Positions 31,781 through 42,890 of a DNA stretch of 64,000 nucleotides are shown piece after piece. Each line of letters starts with the position of its first letter. Positions within the stretch are counted from its first letter, which is position 1. The translations under genes were made by a program, and so were the position numbers. The stretch comes from Odontocerum albicorne. Lineage: Eukaryota > Arthropoda > Insecta > Trichoptera > Odontoceridae. The notes under the pieces were generated by a model. The model made no database searches. It had not been told where the DNA came from and was given only the letters and a program-made list of their open reading frames with translations. The stretch lies in contig OX463856.1 of NCBI GenBank assembly GCA_949825065.1, forward strand, positions 1,526,702-1,590,701, written 5' to 3'.

Positions 31781-31964
31781 TGATTAGTGGAATTACAAAG
31801 TTATCAAGTATTTTACATTCTAGTTAAATTCAAAGCTTTGATTCATCACTTTATAGCTTCAGTCTTTGTCGAGGCCCGCTTGTTGTTGTTGCGCTTGTTA
31901 TATTATTTTTCATTGTTGCGCTTGTAATATATTTTTTTATAATACATATATATATATTGAGTTA

Positions 31965-32245
31965 TTATGTAAAAAATGCACATTGAGGTGGTTTAGATGT
32001 GTTAAACGGAAGCGTAACGAATGACTGACTAAAATAATACAAAGCAAGAATGATTGGGATTCGTGGTAGAAGAAGACGGAGAAAAGTATGTTTGGACAAA
32101 GGTGATGAGTAAAAGAAGCACACATAACTGTATGTGAAGATGTATGAATGTGAATAGGACAAAGGAAGTATGACATGACGGGAATGTTTGGTGCTATGTC
32201 CTATCTGCCTAACCCAATAGAGGAATAGGATCATGGTATGTATGT
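31965..32245 (+). mobile_element. LINE-A C-terminal to 3' end
   Basis: GGTGGTTTAGATGTGTTAAA, the G-I-R-G-R-R-R-R block, then TGTCCTATCTGCCTAACCC and ATGGTATGTATGTATT. Confidence 0.85.
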
Positions 32246-32249
32246 ATTT

Positions 32250-33145
32250 ATTTTTATATATGAGTATTTACCACTTCTAAAAGCATTTTTTTTTCAAATG
32301 GATTAGGAATTTCTGCACTGTCAATAACATAAGTATTTCAGTTGAGTTCGATCCCACCACTACCCACGCTGTTATGGGGGATAAAATAAGTCCCCATCCA
32401 GCGCGATCTATACTATAAGATCGAAATGTTCTTTATTTTCTACGAGCGCGAAGTCGCGTTGTAATGAATAACTGCTCAAAAGGATTCTACCTCCGATGGT
32501 GACATACTTGAGTGCGAAAAGAATAGTAGCGACGACGGACTTAAGGTCACAGGAGAAGGGAAAAGAGTCGTGATACAGTAAATACACTTAGTGTTAAGGG
32601 CTAGAGTTTAAACAGCTTAACAAGTTGTCAGTACTTTCATTGAAAACTTCGAATGCAGGAAAATTATTCTTAACTAAAAATATAGGTTTTAGCAAGGAAG
32701 ATTGTAATTGTAAAAATAGTTTGAGCTTAAAATATAAATAAAAATTCTGTCTTGTATTTGGTACACTTGAAAATAGTCAGCCAAAGGGCCACACTGACTC
32801 CTACACTAATTCCCAAGGGCCAAGACCTAGCTAGCTCATCATACCAAGATACTGTAGTTTTGAATTACGCGCAAATTTTCGTATTGGGACTAGCCGGCGA
32901 GTGAGATATCTATGGCGCAGGGTGCGGGGGTGGACTCCGCTCCTTTCGCAATTTCGGTTGGTACTTACGGGCAAGTGTCAAGGACATTTCATTGCGGCCG
33001 AGATAGCCGATGCGCGAAAAGCGAAATATAGTGCGACTAGTGTGTTTCGTGACTATAGTCGTTAAATAAAAACACCTGAATATTATTTTGTATGATTTAC
33101 TTACATTGTATATTTTACAATGTAATCAAAATAACTATGACGGGC
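32250..33145. other. unidentified, possibly inside a hAT element
   Basis: Mixed composition. The right boundary is a hAT-like end, so part of this may be a degraded hAT transposon, but no transposase motif or left end was found. Confidence 0.3.
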
Positions 33146-33240
33146 ATACACCGGGCATATCCGGCCCGCTACCGCGGGCCGGATTGGTGGTATTCGCGGG
33201 CCGGTGTTGGCCCTCGGCCCGTAGTTTGGAGACCCCCGGT
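33146..33240. mobile_element. hAT-like transposon end
   Basis: GGCCCGCTACCGCGGGCC is a self-complementary subterminal block. GTAGTTTGGAGACCCCCGG is the complement of a typical hAT start (GGGGTCTCCAAACTA). Confidence 0.55.
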
Positions 33241-36200
33241 TTAATAAGCCTAAAATTATCGTCCTGAGTATTTAAACAAAGTTAATAGAACTCACACGTA
33301 CCTACGTGTATATCGTTTCTGATATGCATGAAATTTATTTTTCAGTTTATTTAATTACGACGTGTTTCACATTTATTTAAGCTTATTTTTTAATCAAGGC
33401 AAGTTCAACCTCATAACCCTTCTGTTGAAGAAGCTTCACCTGCTAAATCGTCTGGAAGTGTGGACTTTAGTTGCTGGGAATATTGTAATTAATTGTTGTT
33501 CGTTCATTGTGTTGGTCACTATCGGGAATCAAATCACAAACAAGTATTCTATGAATTGTATTTAAACTGGTAAAACAAGAATAAAAGTTCATTTTGAAAT
33601 AAACATATGTGACAGATAACAACATTTTGAATTTAACACTATAAACACATTATATAATTATCTTTGCTGCGTCCAATGAATGTTGCAACTTCTTTCTTCG
33701 AAGATCTTTTGGTTTTATAAATTTCATTAGTTATATTAACCCTTTGAAAATAACTTGTCGCTTTGTTTGTCGGATTGTTTAACAAAATATATATTTGTGA
33801 TTCGTTTTTAAATTTGAACCTTTTCCATTTTTTATTTAAATCTTTATTTCGATGTGTAAGCAATTAAATATATAAAAATTATAAACATATTATTTATGTT
33901 CAAACAAACTGTAATTAAGACATCAAATTGATGTAAACAAAAATGTCTATTCTCTCCTGCACAAAATTTTAAAGCGAGATGACAATTTAACTTAAAAGTA
34001 TATATTTTTTTATGTTCCAAAAACATGTTTTTAAAAATAGTGAATAACAAGCTGAATCAAGTTTTTATCAAACTCTTCCCCACGGGGAATCCAGTGTGGA
34101 ACAGTGGGTATTAAAAAAACAGGTCAGAGGTGAAGTAATTACTAGGGAAACATAAAACGCTGTACGATATGCTTACATTAAAAGCTCAGCCTGACGTATT
34201 ACCCGCCATAAAATACTCAACGTAAACAAATTCCACCAGGTTTTCCAACTGAAACACCTTCTTGGCAATATGCTTTCCTGGTATTTTTTCACGCTACGAA
34301 AGGGCTTCAATTTCAGAATTTCCTGAAATTCTGAAAATTTGTTGAGTACATCAATTTTTATGATTGTCCTTTTAAGTGAATTCCAAAGTGTTATTAAAGT
34401 TGTTAAATAAAATCGTTTTACCAATTTTGATGTAAATTAAATGACAAAGCAATAACAATGTTCCTCGATGTATGAAGTTTACTTTTATAAGTGAGGAAAT
34501 AATTGAGAGGTTGGCCCATAAAATAAAGTTTTCTCCATTGTTGGGGTAATTTGTTTATTGTTTATCGTGTTAGCCTTCAAGGTAGCCTTGCTTTTGTAGA
34601 AAAGCGGAGGCTAAAACGATCAGGATAACATAAAGGCGAGGAGAAGTGAAGTTTCGCTACGATTCAACGATTTCTGTTTTTCAGGACGGGAAAATTCCCG
34701 CGTAGAGGGGGAAAACAATTTTCACGTCTGTCGCGTTTCACTGGAGAGCTCAAATTCGTTTTTCTCTGCGTAGAATACTATCAAGGAAGCATAACTGTTT
34801 AAGAGGTAAATTCATCAGTTTACGGTTTGAAAACTGCGCATGCTTATGAGTCTGAACGGCGAGGTGGAGCTTACCGAATGAAAAAGTTACGTCATAAACA
34901 GAGATATGCAGTGGCAAAAGGAAAGCATTATTTTTCGAATGTTTTCAAAACAAACCATTGTGTTTTATTGTGGAAAATATTTCCACGAAATATTAAATAT
35001 CTCTCGCCGCGCTTTCCATCACAGCAGTTTTCACAAAAACATGGATTTTTCTGCATATTTCGGCTTTCCACTGCCAGGAGAACAGAAACAATGGGAAGTG
35101 AATCAACCCATATTTCATGTTTCGGTTAAAAACAGTCAGATCACACACACTCCTTCAATTTTCCGCGGTCACGTTTTTTACTGAGTCTAAAGAAACTTTA
35201 AAAAATATCCGTGTCTTTTTTACTGAAATGTCGCATATTTGAGAAATTTTACTAGGCAAACATAAATGGCATCGGGTTTTCTCTTCGGCGTGCTTTTACT
35301 ACGCACTTTGATGCTAGAACGAGAAAGCTCGGTGGAGTCGGAAAAGTTCCGCTATCGTGAGCTTATTTTACTAGGATAATAGAAAATGTAAGGGGTGAAA
35401 AAGCTGTGGAATTCGCTCGGTTCTACGAGTCATTTCTAGCGTAAATATCAAGGGAGTTTGTTAAAAACGAAAGTAAAATAAAAATCTAATTAACAAAATC
35501 TGATAAGCACAATTTGAAATTAACTTTTGTACATAAAAAAATATTTGAGAAAGTCACTACGGATAATAATTATTTGATAAAATAACTGAAAAAAAACCAA
35601 CCCTCCAAGTTAAAAAGATTTAAAAAATATATATTTATTATTAAATTCATTTCATTGCAAATAACAATTTACTGTGGAAAATTTCCGAAACTAATTAATT
35701 ACATGAATTTCGTTTTCGAATACCCGCACATTCCAAACATTTGAAGAAACATCGAAAATTTCTTGCTTGCGCAACATCATACTGTTGAATTCTTCTTTCC
35801 AGGAGCCAATGAATCGTAGTAGGTTCGGTATGCGAAATATTCCAGATATTTCTATACAGACTCGGCTGGAGTAGCCGCTGAAACTGCCTGGAACGAATTC
35901 CCGCATTCCAGCCATTTTTATACCAGGAACGCATCAATGTTAAGGGATGAAGAATAACCGCGTAGCGTGTTACGAACGGGATGAAAACTGGCGGCTAAGG
36001 AAAGATCGCTCCCGCCTCGTCGTTTCAACAGAAAATTATTTCTATGAAATTCGCTAATAACAAACCCTATTTAGAAAATATTTTTAAAAAAATTTTAATC
36101 GAAAGATAACATATTTTTTTTATTTTGCCCGTTTATACAATATATTCGTATATTTTGTATTAAAAAAGTTATTTTAATTTTTTTATTAGGCGTCATGGAA

Positions 36201-36265
36201 GTATTGTAATTTTAATAGGGTTAAAAATTTACTTAATCTTTTTTAACTCGTTTAAATTATCATTT
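33241..36265. other. intron sequence, no gene seen
   Basis: About 3 kb with few recognised repeats. Several short ORFs have no family signature. 34600-36050 is richer in GC and CpG than its flanks; it could contain control sequence or an unrecognised old element. Confidence 0.35.
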
Positions 36266-36269
36266 GTTA

Positions 36270-36740
36270 TTTGTGTCATCTATTTATTTATTTATTATTA
36301 TTTATTTTATTTATTATTACACATGACAAGAAATTTACATAATTTGTGAAAAAACAACAGGTAATTTAATTTGATCTTGGTTTGTTACCTTTCATTTGTC
36401 GTATCCCCAGTAAACTAGGCTTTTGCCTGTATGTCACTGAGGATATTTAGCATGAAAAAATAAATCGATACTTTTTCCGATTTTCCATTAAACAAAAACA
36501 AAACTCCGTTGCACGTTCTCATCAACTTGACAAACAGTGACACTCAATTACAACTGGAAACATCATGCGAAATTAAACTCCTCACACATCATCACTCCAG
36601 AAAGACCAAAAATATTCATCCCACAATATACCGCACACAATCATAAGAATAAAAAACATACAGAAACACAAAAACAACAAAATTTAAAACAACAAGAAGA
36701 AACCCACACTCAAGAAGAAACCCATATCTATGCAAATTAA
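36270..36740 (-). mobile_element. LINE-C 3' end
   Basis: The + strand starts with a (TTTA)n tail and CACATGACAAGAAATTTAC, then GTATCCCCAGTAAACTAGGC and GACAAACAGTGACACTCAA. Complement of 17770-18135 with extra sequence at its 5' side. Confidence 0.82.
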
Positions 36741-37760
36741 GAATCTTAATCTTATATGAATATTGTATATATTAGATTAAAATTCTTTATTATAACACAC
36801 ATATGAAGTACTCGTATTAATAAGTCCAATAGATATACTCGTAAATTTATTTCTATTGAACTTTTCCTATATTTATATGGGAAAAGGTTTAAAAATTATA
36901 TAAATATCCTTCAAGTTTAACGTTTCAAAATTATTTCAATCAGTTTGATAGTATATGTCTTAAGTATTTTCACAAATAAGTAGAATTTAAAATAGACTAA
37001 AGGCGGGATATCCAACCCTCCCACCGAAAGGCGGTGGATTAGCGAGGTGGGCGGATAAGGATAGGCGTTTAAGATTGTACAAATCCCTCGGAAAATACCA
37101 GGAAATCATATCCAGCGAGGAGCTAGAGAGAGTGGATTATCGCTAGTACTACAGTCGTAGAAGGGCACAAAGCTTTTTCCAACTTGGAAAGTTCTAGTGA
37201 GCTTTATTTATGAAAACATTATGTACCGTTTTATAGGATTTACTTATATTTTGAAAACTAGTTTATTTCCTTCAGATCAGCGATTTTAATTTATATATAT
37301 TTATTGTATTAACAAGATTATTTGTTAAAAATGAGATACAATAAACAAAGTCGAGAAGAAAATTTTCAAAATGAAATGTTTATTTTATTCTCATGCTGTG
37401 TAACTTATAATTTTTTTTTCGCATCAATAATCCATATCAACGATTAATAAAAGCAAAATTTAACTATTCATAGTGTAGTATTCTAATTTAAAAAATTGCT
37501 GTTAAAATCTGTGGTTTCAAAAGGTCTAAGCCTGTCATAATTTAATTGATTGGATGATGATATTCCAATTAATGGTAGCTAATAAATCCAATTAATGGTA
37601 GATAATTCCAACTAACCCACGAAAAAATTTACTCTCTATCTACATATTTATAGCATTTTCCCTGCCCTGCTAACATCACTAAACTGTACGTGACATGAAC
37701 ACTAATATTAAGGATTATAATAAGGACATGTTTTGTTGCGTGTTTTCATCGGTTAATTTT
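36741..37760. other. AT-rich, no gene seen
   Basis: Two close repeats of CCAATTAATGGTAG at about 37565-37605. Nothing else recognised. Confidence 0.4.
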
Positions 37761-37764
37761 CAGT

Positions 37765-38000
37765 AAACAAACTCTTCTCAAAGGTACTCTTACTCAGAGA
37801 GCAGACTTCTCCAAGGCTCTCTTACTAAGAGAGCAAACTCTTCTCAAAGGCGCTCTCAGTCAGAGAGCAAACTTTTCTCAAAGGCGCTCTAACTCAGAGA
37901 GAAAACTCTTCTCAAAGGTTCTCTAACTCAGATAGCAAACTCTTCTCAAAGGTTCTCTAACTCAGAGAGTAAACTCTTCTCAAAGGCGCTCTAACTCGGA
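37765..38000. repeat. 34-bp tandem array (about 6-7 copies)
   Basis: The unit is built on AGAGAGCAAACTCTTCTCAA plus AGGCGCTCTAACTC. It equals the complement of the SINE-2 segment that reads GAGTTGGAGC...AAGAAATTTTGCTCTCTAAA at 17400-17440, so the array grew from a SINE-2 copy. Confidence 0.9.
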
Positions 38001-38069
38001 ACACGAACAAATCACATCTGGCAGCTATGGCAACGCCTGAGCGAATCGAGTATTACCCTTTCGTTGTGT

Positions 38070-38245
38070 GCAGTACAACCTTGTGGGACTACTGCCATGT
38101 GGCAATCTCCTCAAACCAACCAGAAAACATATTATCGAGGCCTTAAGTTAAAACCAGGCTGATTTAAAAAAAATCTGATTCCAAAGGGGTACACATATAG
38201 AATCCGTAGTTTCCGTATTAGAAAACGGGTATCTTATCAAGATTC
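38070..38245 (-). mobile_element. SINE-1 copy
   Basis: ACTGCCATGTGGCAATCTCC, AACCAACCAGAAAACATAT, AAAACCAGGCTGATTT, a degraded B-box and GGTATCTTATCAAGATTCC in the A-box position. Confidence 0.75.
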
Positions 38246-38424
38246 CAGGGAGGTCGTCAAATAAAAATAAAATTAATCTAGAATATTTAAAGGCAAAACC
38301 CTTGATACGAGTATATTGCTTAATTTATCTGTATTTCGACAAAGTCGCGCTAACCGGGTCTATGAGAATTGAAAAGTGTTTGAGCTCTTAAATGCGATTT
38401 ACTTCATCAATATAAATAGTCGTG

Positions 38425-38665
38425 AATATACTGTATTGCACACCGTAATTCACACCGTTTTGCACACCGTATTGCATATCGTATTGCACACCGTATTGCA
38501 CACTGTAATTCACACCGTTTTGCACACCGTATTGCATATCGTATTGCACATCGTATTGCACACCGTAATTCACACCGTTTTGGACACCGTATTGCATATC
38601 GTATTGCACACCGTATTGCATTTCGTATTGCACACCGTTTTGTACACCGTTTTGCACATCTTATG
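38425..38665. repeat. 12-bp tandem array (about 20 copies)
   Basis: Unit TTGCACACCGTA with variants (ATT.CA.ACCGT, GCATATCGT). The 12-bp period keeps frames open: 96 codons on + (repeats of V-L-H-T) and 89 on - (repeats of Q-Y-G-V). I read this as a side effect of period, not a gene. Confidence 0.95.
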
Positions 38666-38838
38666 AACTTTTCGGATGAACTTCGTTATTTGTCCACAGT
38701 ACAAAAGTCAAAGTTTCAAGGGATTGATCTCCTTAGTATTTAATGACAAGTCAACGAATAATATATGGTGAATTTGTCTGATACATTAAAGAAGATTGAC
38801 TTAGTTTAAACATTTCTTCTCCCTGGCTCCATCCCAAC

Positions 38839-39105
38839 TCATTGTCTGCGAAGACTGTTGGGGTCAGCTCTCCTCGTCCTCAGGTTGTATGCTCTTCTGT
38901 CCCGCACTACGTCCCCCAGGCCGTGCCTCTGCATCAGGTTTTCTTTTTGCACCACCCATGAATTCTTTGGTCTTCCTCTGGTTGTTATTCGAGGAAGATC
39001 CATGGAGATTGCCTGGTTCACAATGTGATCTGGGGCTCTGCGTCCAACGTGCCCATACCATCTCAATCGCCTCACCTCCATCTTGCTGTTGATGTCTGTA
39101 ACACC
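38839..39105 (-). mobile_element. LINE ORF2 C-terminus (third type)
   Basis: Reads M-E-V-R-R-L-R-W-Y-G-H-V-G-R-R, D-H-I-V-N-Q-A, R-G-R-P-K-N-S-W and finally R-R-T-R-R-A-D-P-N. W-Y-G-H-V and T-R-R-A-D-P are hallmark ends of a widespread arthropod LINE. The open frame is 80 codons and ends in a natural stop. Confidence 0.9.
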
Positions 39106-40775
39106 TAGGCCTGACTTAGTTTAAACATCGGTTTTGGTTATTTTTCAAAATGAATTTCATATTTTTTGACAGCCTTAAATGTTGAAAATTACAATACATA
39201 AGTTTTCTCCGAAAAAGCAGATCCTAACTTAAACATGGGTTATGTGAGCGGGAATCATTTCGTGATTATCAATTTGAGCTTAAATTAAATTAATTATGAA
39301 TTTGTGTCAATATTTGAAAGTTTTTCCCTTATGAACTTTTAACAAAACTACCAGGTTAGGATAAATCGGTAGAAGAGGTATAGAGAGCTAACTCTGAACA
39401 AGGTGGAAATCAGTTTCCCGCCAATTTTCTATACCATAGACATACAACCATTTCCCGTCTGAACTAAGTGCAAACTCAAACCTAGCGACATTGTGCATAA
39501 AGAAATAAATCCTGCGACATAAGGTTGCGAGTTAGTACCTCTTTATTTTAAGCTGGGGGCGGGGGTTAAAAGAAAATCAATACAGGGGGCGGAGCAAAGA
39601 TAGGGTTACTATGACTACCCTTTAAAGTACGCATGCGCGGTTAATCAACGTTTCAATTAAGTAAGGATTTCGTAATATTTTCAAGAAATCATATTAGTTA
39701 AGGATATGAAATAATGAAAATCTAATTTGATGATAACTAATGTGATATTTTGTTGCTAGCTCTGTGTTTTGAATTTTTTTATTGGGATTGGTTTTTAATG
39801 AACAACAGTGGTTTATGTAAAAAATATCGTTAGTGCGCTTATGATGTTGAAACATGACCACGTGCTTTCGTCCCTCTCAAAACTCTCTCTATTTGTAAAC
39901 AGAGGGTGACGTTTTAGAGGGAAGTGGAAGAGGTATATTTTCTGGTTAACTTCTACCAGGAGTAAAGCGGAGGGAAATTTGAAAAGCTCTTTTTCATATT
40001 TGTTTTATATTTATACTTTCTACTATACTTGAGAAAATGTAGAATGGTTTATGAGACATTTGAAATGTCATGTCTCAAAGGGATGGGGTAAAATCGTTCT
40101 TTTTTACAAATTGAATAGTTTTTTTGTAAATAGAAAAATGGTTTTTCTCTAAACTGACGTTTTAATTCCTAATTTTCAATATACATACTTTCTAATGTAT
40201 TATATGATTTGTATGTATCTTTAAATATACTAAGATCCACTATCGATTAATACTAATTACGAACATTTAATTTTATGTATAAAAAAAAATCGAAAATCCA
40301 ATTATCGAATACCCCATCCCTAGCCAATGTGGACTAATGTAGTGACTTTTGACAAACGTCACCAAATATTATTTGATTTTAACAAACTACCATATTTTTG
40401 CTAATTTGTAACAAGATGTATTAATTTGTAATTATTGTTAGTTTTATGTAATGTATTTACCTAAATAACTTGCTATTTATTAGAATCAAGGCTTACATTA
40501 AAGTTGATAAAATAATTAAAATTACTGAACGTCGTTACAAGGTTGTATTGGGGCAAATTTGTGAACTGTCACAGAGACCATGCTACAATTTTTCTCAAGT
40601 ATAGTTATTACATGATCGATTTGGTTGAGAAGTTAATTAACTTAGGAATTATTCTGGATAAGTATTGTATTATGTTTGAAATGTAATTACAATACAAACT
40701 TTATAACTAAAAAATAGCAAAAAGGTAATATTTCTCAGTAGAATCAAACTTTTAAATTAATTAATTCAAACGAAA
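39106..40775. other. intron sequence, no gene seen
   Basis: AT-rich. 39365-39580 contains partial inverted matches (GAAGAGGTATAGAGAG versus AGTTAGTACCTCTTTA) that may mark an old element. Not otherwise assignable. Confidence 0.35.
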
Positions 40776-40779
40776 ACTT

Positions 40780-40872
40780 TATGTTACAAAGCGCCGTTTA
40801 GAAAGCAAACTCTCTTCAAGAGCGATATAACTCGGGACTCGAACTCACTGAGCAGTGCCCGAGCGAATCTTA
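40780..40872 (-). mobile_element. SINE-2 copy, partial
   Basis: AAAGCGCCGTTTAGAAAGC, then CTCTCTTCAAGAGCGATATA and ACTCGGGACTCGAACTCACT, the complement of the B-box side. Confidence 0.65.
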
Positions 40873-40914
40873 TGTAACACGTTCTATGTTTACAGTAAAA
40901 CATTATAGGAGAAT

Positions 40915-41060
40915 GGTGTGTGGCAATCCAACTAACAAGAAAAATGTTTATGGGGTCTTAAGTGAAAACCATACTTATATTTTTTTTAAACTGGGTTTCA
41001 GCAGGAATAAAATCCGCGACCTCAGGGTCGAAGACAGGTGACTTATCACGGAGGTTGATA
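40915..41060 (-). mobile_element. SINE-1 copy, degenerate
   Basis: TGTGGCAATCCAACTAACAA, AAGTGAAAACCATACTTATA, CAGGAATAAAATCCGC and GGTGACTTATCACGGAGG in order. Confidence 0.75.
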
Positions 41061-41200
41061 TTCAACCAAATTGGTATGATACAATTATATCACCACATCA
41101 TAGTTGTTGTTCAAATGTTATTTTTCTGAGCAATGAAACTTAATAAACGAAAATTTAAATAATGCAGAATAAAGGGATGACATTTTAAAAAAAAAGTAAA

Positions 41201-41381
41201 TACTCGTACATTACAATTAAGGATACACTTTGTAAATACTCGTACATTACAATTAAGGATACACTTTGTAAATACTCGTACATTACAATTAAGGATACAC
41301 TTTGTAAATACTCGTACATTACAATTAAGGATACACTTTGTAAATACTCGTACATTACAATTAAGGATACACTTTGTAAAC
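41201..41381. repeat. 36-bp tandem array (5 copies)
   Basis: Identical units starting TAAATACTCGTACATTACAA and ending GATACACTTTG. The first 15 bases (TAAATACTCGTACAT) are also the core of the 38-bp satellite at 8353. Confidence 0.97.
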
Positions 41382-41475
41382 TACAATAAATACGAGTATG
41401 TGTATGGTAAAATCAAATCTATATTATGAGCTACAGAAAAAAATATTCAGATTACAATTTGGTCAAAGGTTAGAC

Positions 41476-42187
41476 CAGTGGTGCGCAACCTTTTTTCACC
41501 TTCCACCCCCTATTTGTTTATTTAATTTTACGGCCAAATTACCTTTTTGATAAATGATTAAAAAAAAAAACACACAGAATTTAATATTGACATTTATGCA
41601 GTGTTACACGTACTTCATGATGAAACAGTACAAGTCGAACAACACAACAAAGCAAATCCATGCAATTTAATTTCTTCACTATAAGTAGTCAAAATCATAT
41701 GAAAATCTATACAATGTCCATATTGACTATCCAATTTGTGTAGCCTTGTTACGCAATAGTTGTACAAATAATTGGATGCAACCACTTCACTGTGGAACAA
41801 AACATTTTGTCGAGTGGACCTACGAAGAACTTGTAGCATGATAAGCTGAATTAATTCAGGACAAATTGAAATATGAGCTGATAATCTAAAACAATGCTGT
41901 GAGGTCCTTGTATTTTACAAGGTTGTAAGCCTCATCACTTTCAACAACATATGATAGTCCAACTCAGTTATTGGGATTTGCAATTTGAAGTTTACAAATC
42001 GTAAAAACATAGTGAGTACGCACTCTGACGTACGTACGACGCGGTAGTGATTAACATCGGAGTTTAATAATAGTATTTTTTAACAAGTTTATCTTTTAGA
42101 TTTTAAAATGCACCTCTACACCGCGTTTTGGGGGTCACCAAAATGTATCACCCTTAGTGGTTGCGATTCCTAAGCAGCGTACCATTG
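41476..42187. mobile_element. hAT-like element, 712 bp
   Basis: The left end is CAGTGGTGCGCAACC. The right end read back from 42187 is CAATGGTACGCTGC (10 of the first 14 match). Flanks GGTTAGAC (41468-41475) and TTTTAGAC (42188-42195) look like an 8-bp hAT target duplication with two changes. A 74-codon open stretch on the - strand has no transposase motif. Only 108 bases separate it from the next Wnt5 exon. Confidence 0.65.
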
Positions 42188-42295
42188 TTTTAGACAACAT
42201 CCGTCGACCTTTGGTGGATTTAGATTTTGTTATAATCAATATTTTGACACGGTGTTATTTAATAGTTAAATAATATGTTACCTTTTACCCCCTAG

Positions 42296-42407
42296 GTTTA
42301 CCGAGAACTTCGTGGATGTTCGGGAGCGTGAGGTGCGCGCCAAGAGGGGAAGCAAACGACGAGCCAGAGCCCTCATGAACAGGCACAACAACGAAGCAGG
42401 ACGCAGA
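42296..42407 (+). CDS. Wnt5: Wnt5 exon (F-T-E-N-F-V-D to N-N-E-A-G-R-R)
   Basis: Acceptor CCTTTTACCCCCTAG ends at 42295 and donor GTGAGT starts at 42408. The previous exon ends in AA; the G here completes lysine, giving [17 protein letters not shown]. Then [23 protein letters not shown], the conserved helix that leads into the acylation loop. The K-R-G-S-K-R-R-A-R run is unusually basic and could invite proprotein cleavage, but basic residues also occur here in other Wnt5 proteins. The exon ends in phase 0. The intron before it is 17.4 kb. Confidence 0.93.
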
Positions 42408-42429
42408 GTGAGTGAATATAATTAATTTT

Positions 42430-42600
42430 TAAGAAACGAATGAATGAAGAAATACTAACAAAATTAATATAAATGTGAGTGGAATGCCTGGTAAAAAGAT
42501 CGAGGAAAGTATGTTTGGATCAAGTGATGAAACTTGGAAAATCGTAAAATTTGTATGAGAAGGTGTATGGATGAAAAAGAAGCGAAGAAACACTTTCGGT
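42430..42600 (+). mobile_element. LINE-A C-terminal fragment
   Basis: GAATGAATGAAGAAATACTA, AAATGTGAGTGGAATGCCTG, AAAGTATGTTTGGATCAAG and GAGAAGGTGTATGGATG. Starts about 25 bases after the Wnt5 donor. Confidence 0.8.
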
Positions 42601-42634
42601 GTAATACTTTAAAATAAAGGTGTAAATAATATTT

Positions 42635-42722
42635 ATTAATATTTGGTAATCTCCTACAACCAGTCAGAAATATGTGAAAGAGCCTTAAGCAAAAATCAGA
42701 CTGAAACCAAGTTGTATAGTAT
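42635..42722 (-). mobile_element. SINE-1 fragment
   Basis: GGTAATCTCCTACAACCAG, TCAGAAATATGTGAAAGAGC and AAATCAGACTGAAACC. The tRNA head is missing. Confidence 0.6.
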
Positions 42723-42734
42723 GAGATCTTTCAG

Positions 42735-42890
42735 AGTTATGTACAGGGTGGTTTGGCTTATGATGCCGATGTTTCGAAAACGTTACAGCTTTCATCTTCA
42801 AGGCATATTCGTACCCTCTTCTGGCAACGTTGACTACGATCGAATTCTAAAGATGAAAACTGTAACGGTTTCTAAACGTTGAAATCATTA
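42735..42890. repeat. inverted Penelope-like repeat pair
   Basis: The left half on the - strand reads TTGAAGA, TGAAAGCTGTAACG, TTTTCGAAAC. The right half on the + strand reads CTAAAGA, TGAAAACTGTAACGG, TTTCTAAACG. Same design as 29030-29225 but more decayed. Confidence 0.45.

Noticed and set aside
34827..35184. Two overlapping frames of 92-100 codons in the intron.
   Set aside because: No recognisable domain, overlapping each other in different frames, and no splice or promoter context.
36537..36740. Lysine- and glutamine-rich 67-residue protein.
   Set aside because: It is the antisense of the LINE-C 3' region and is not preserved in the other LINE-C copies.
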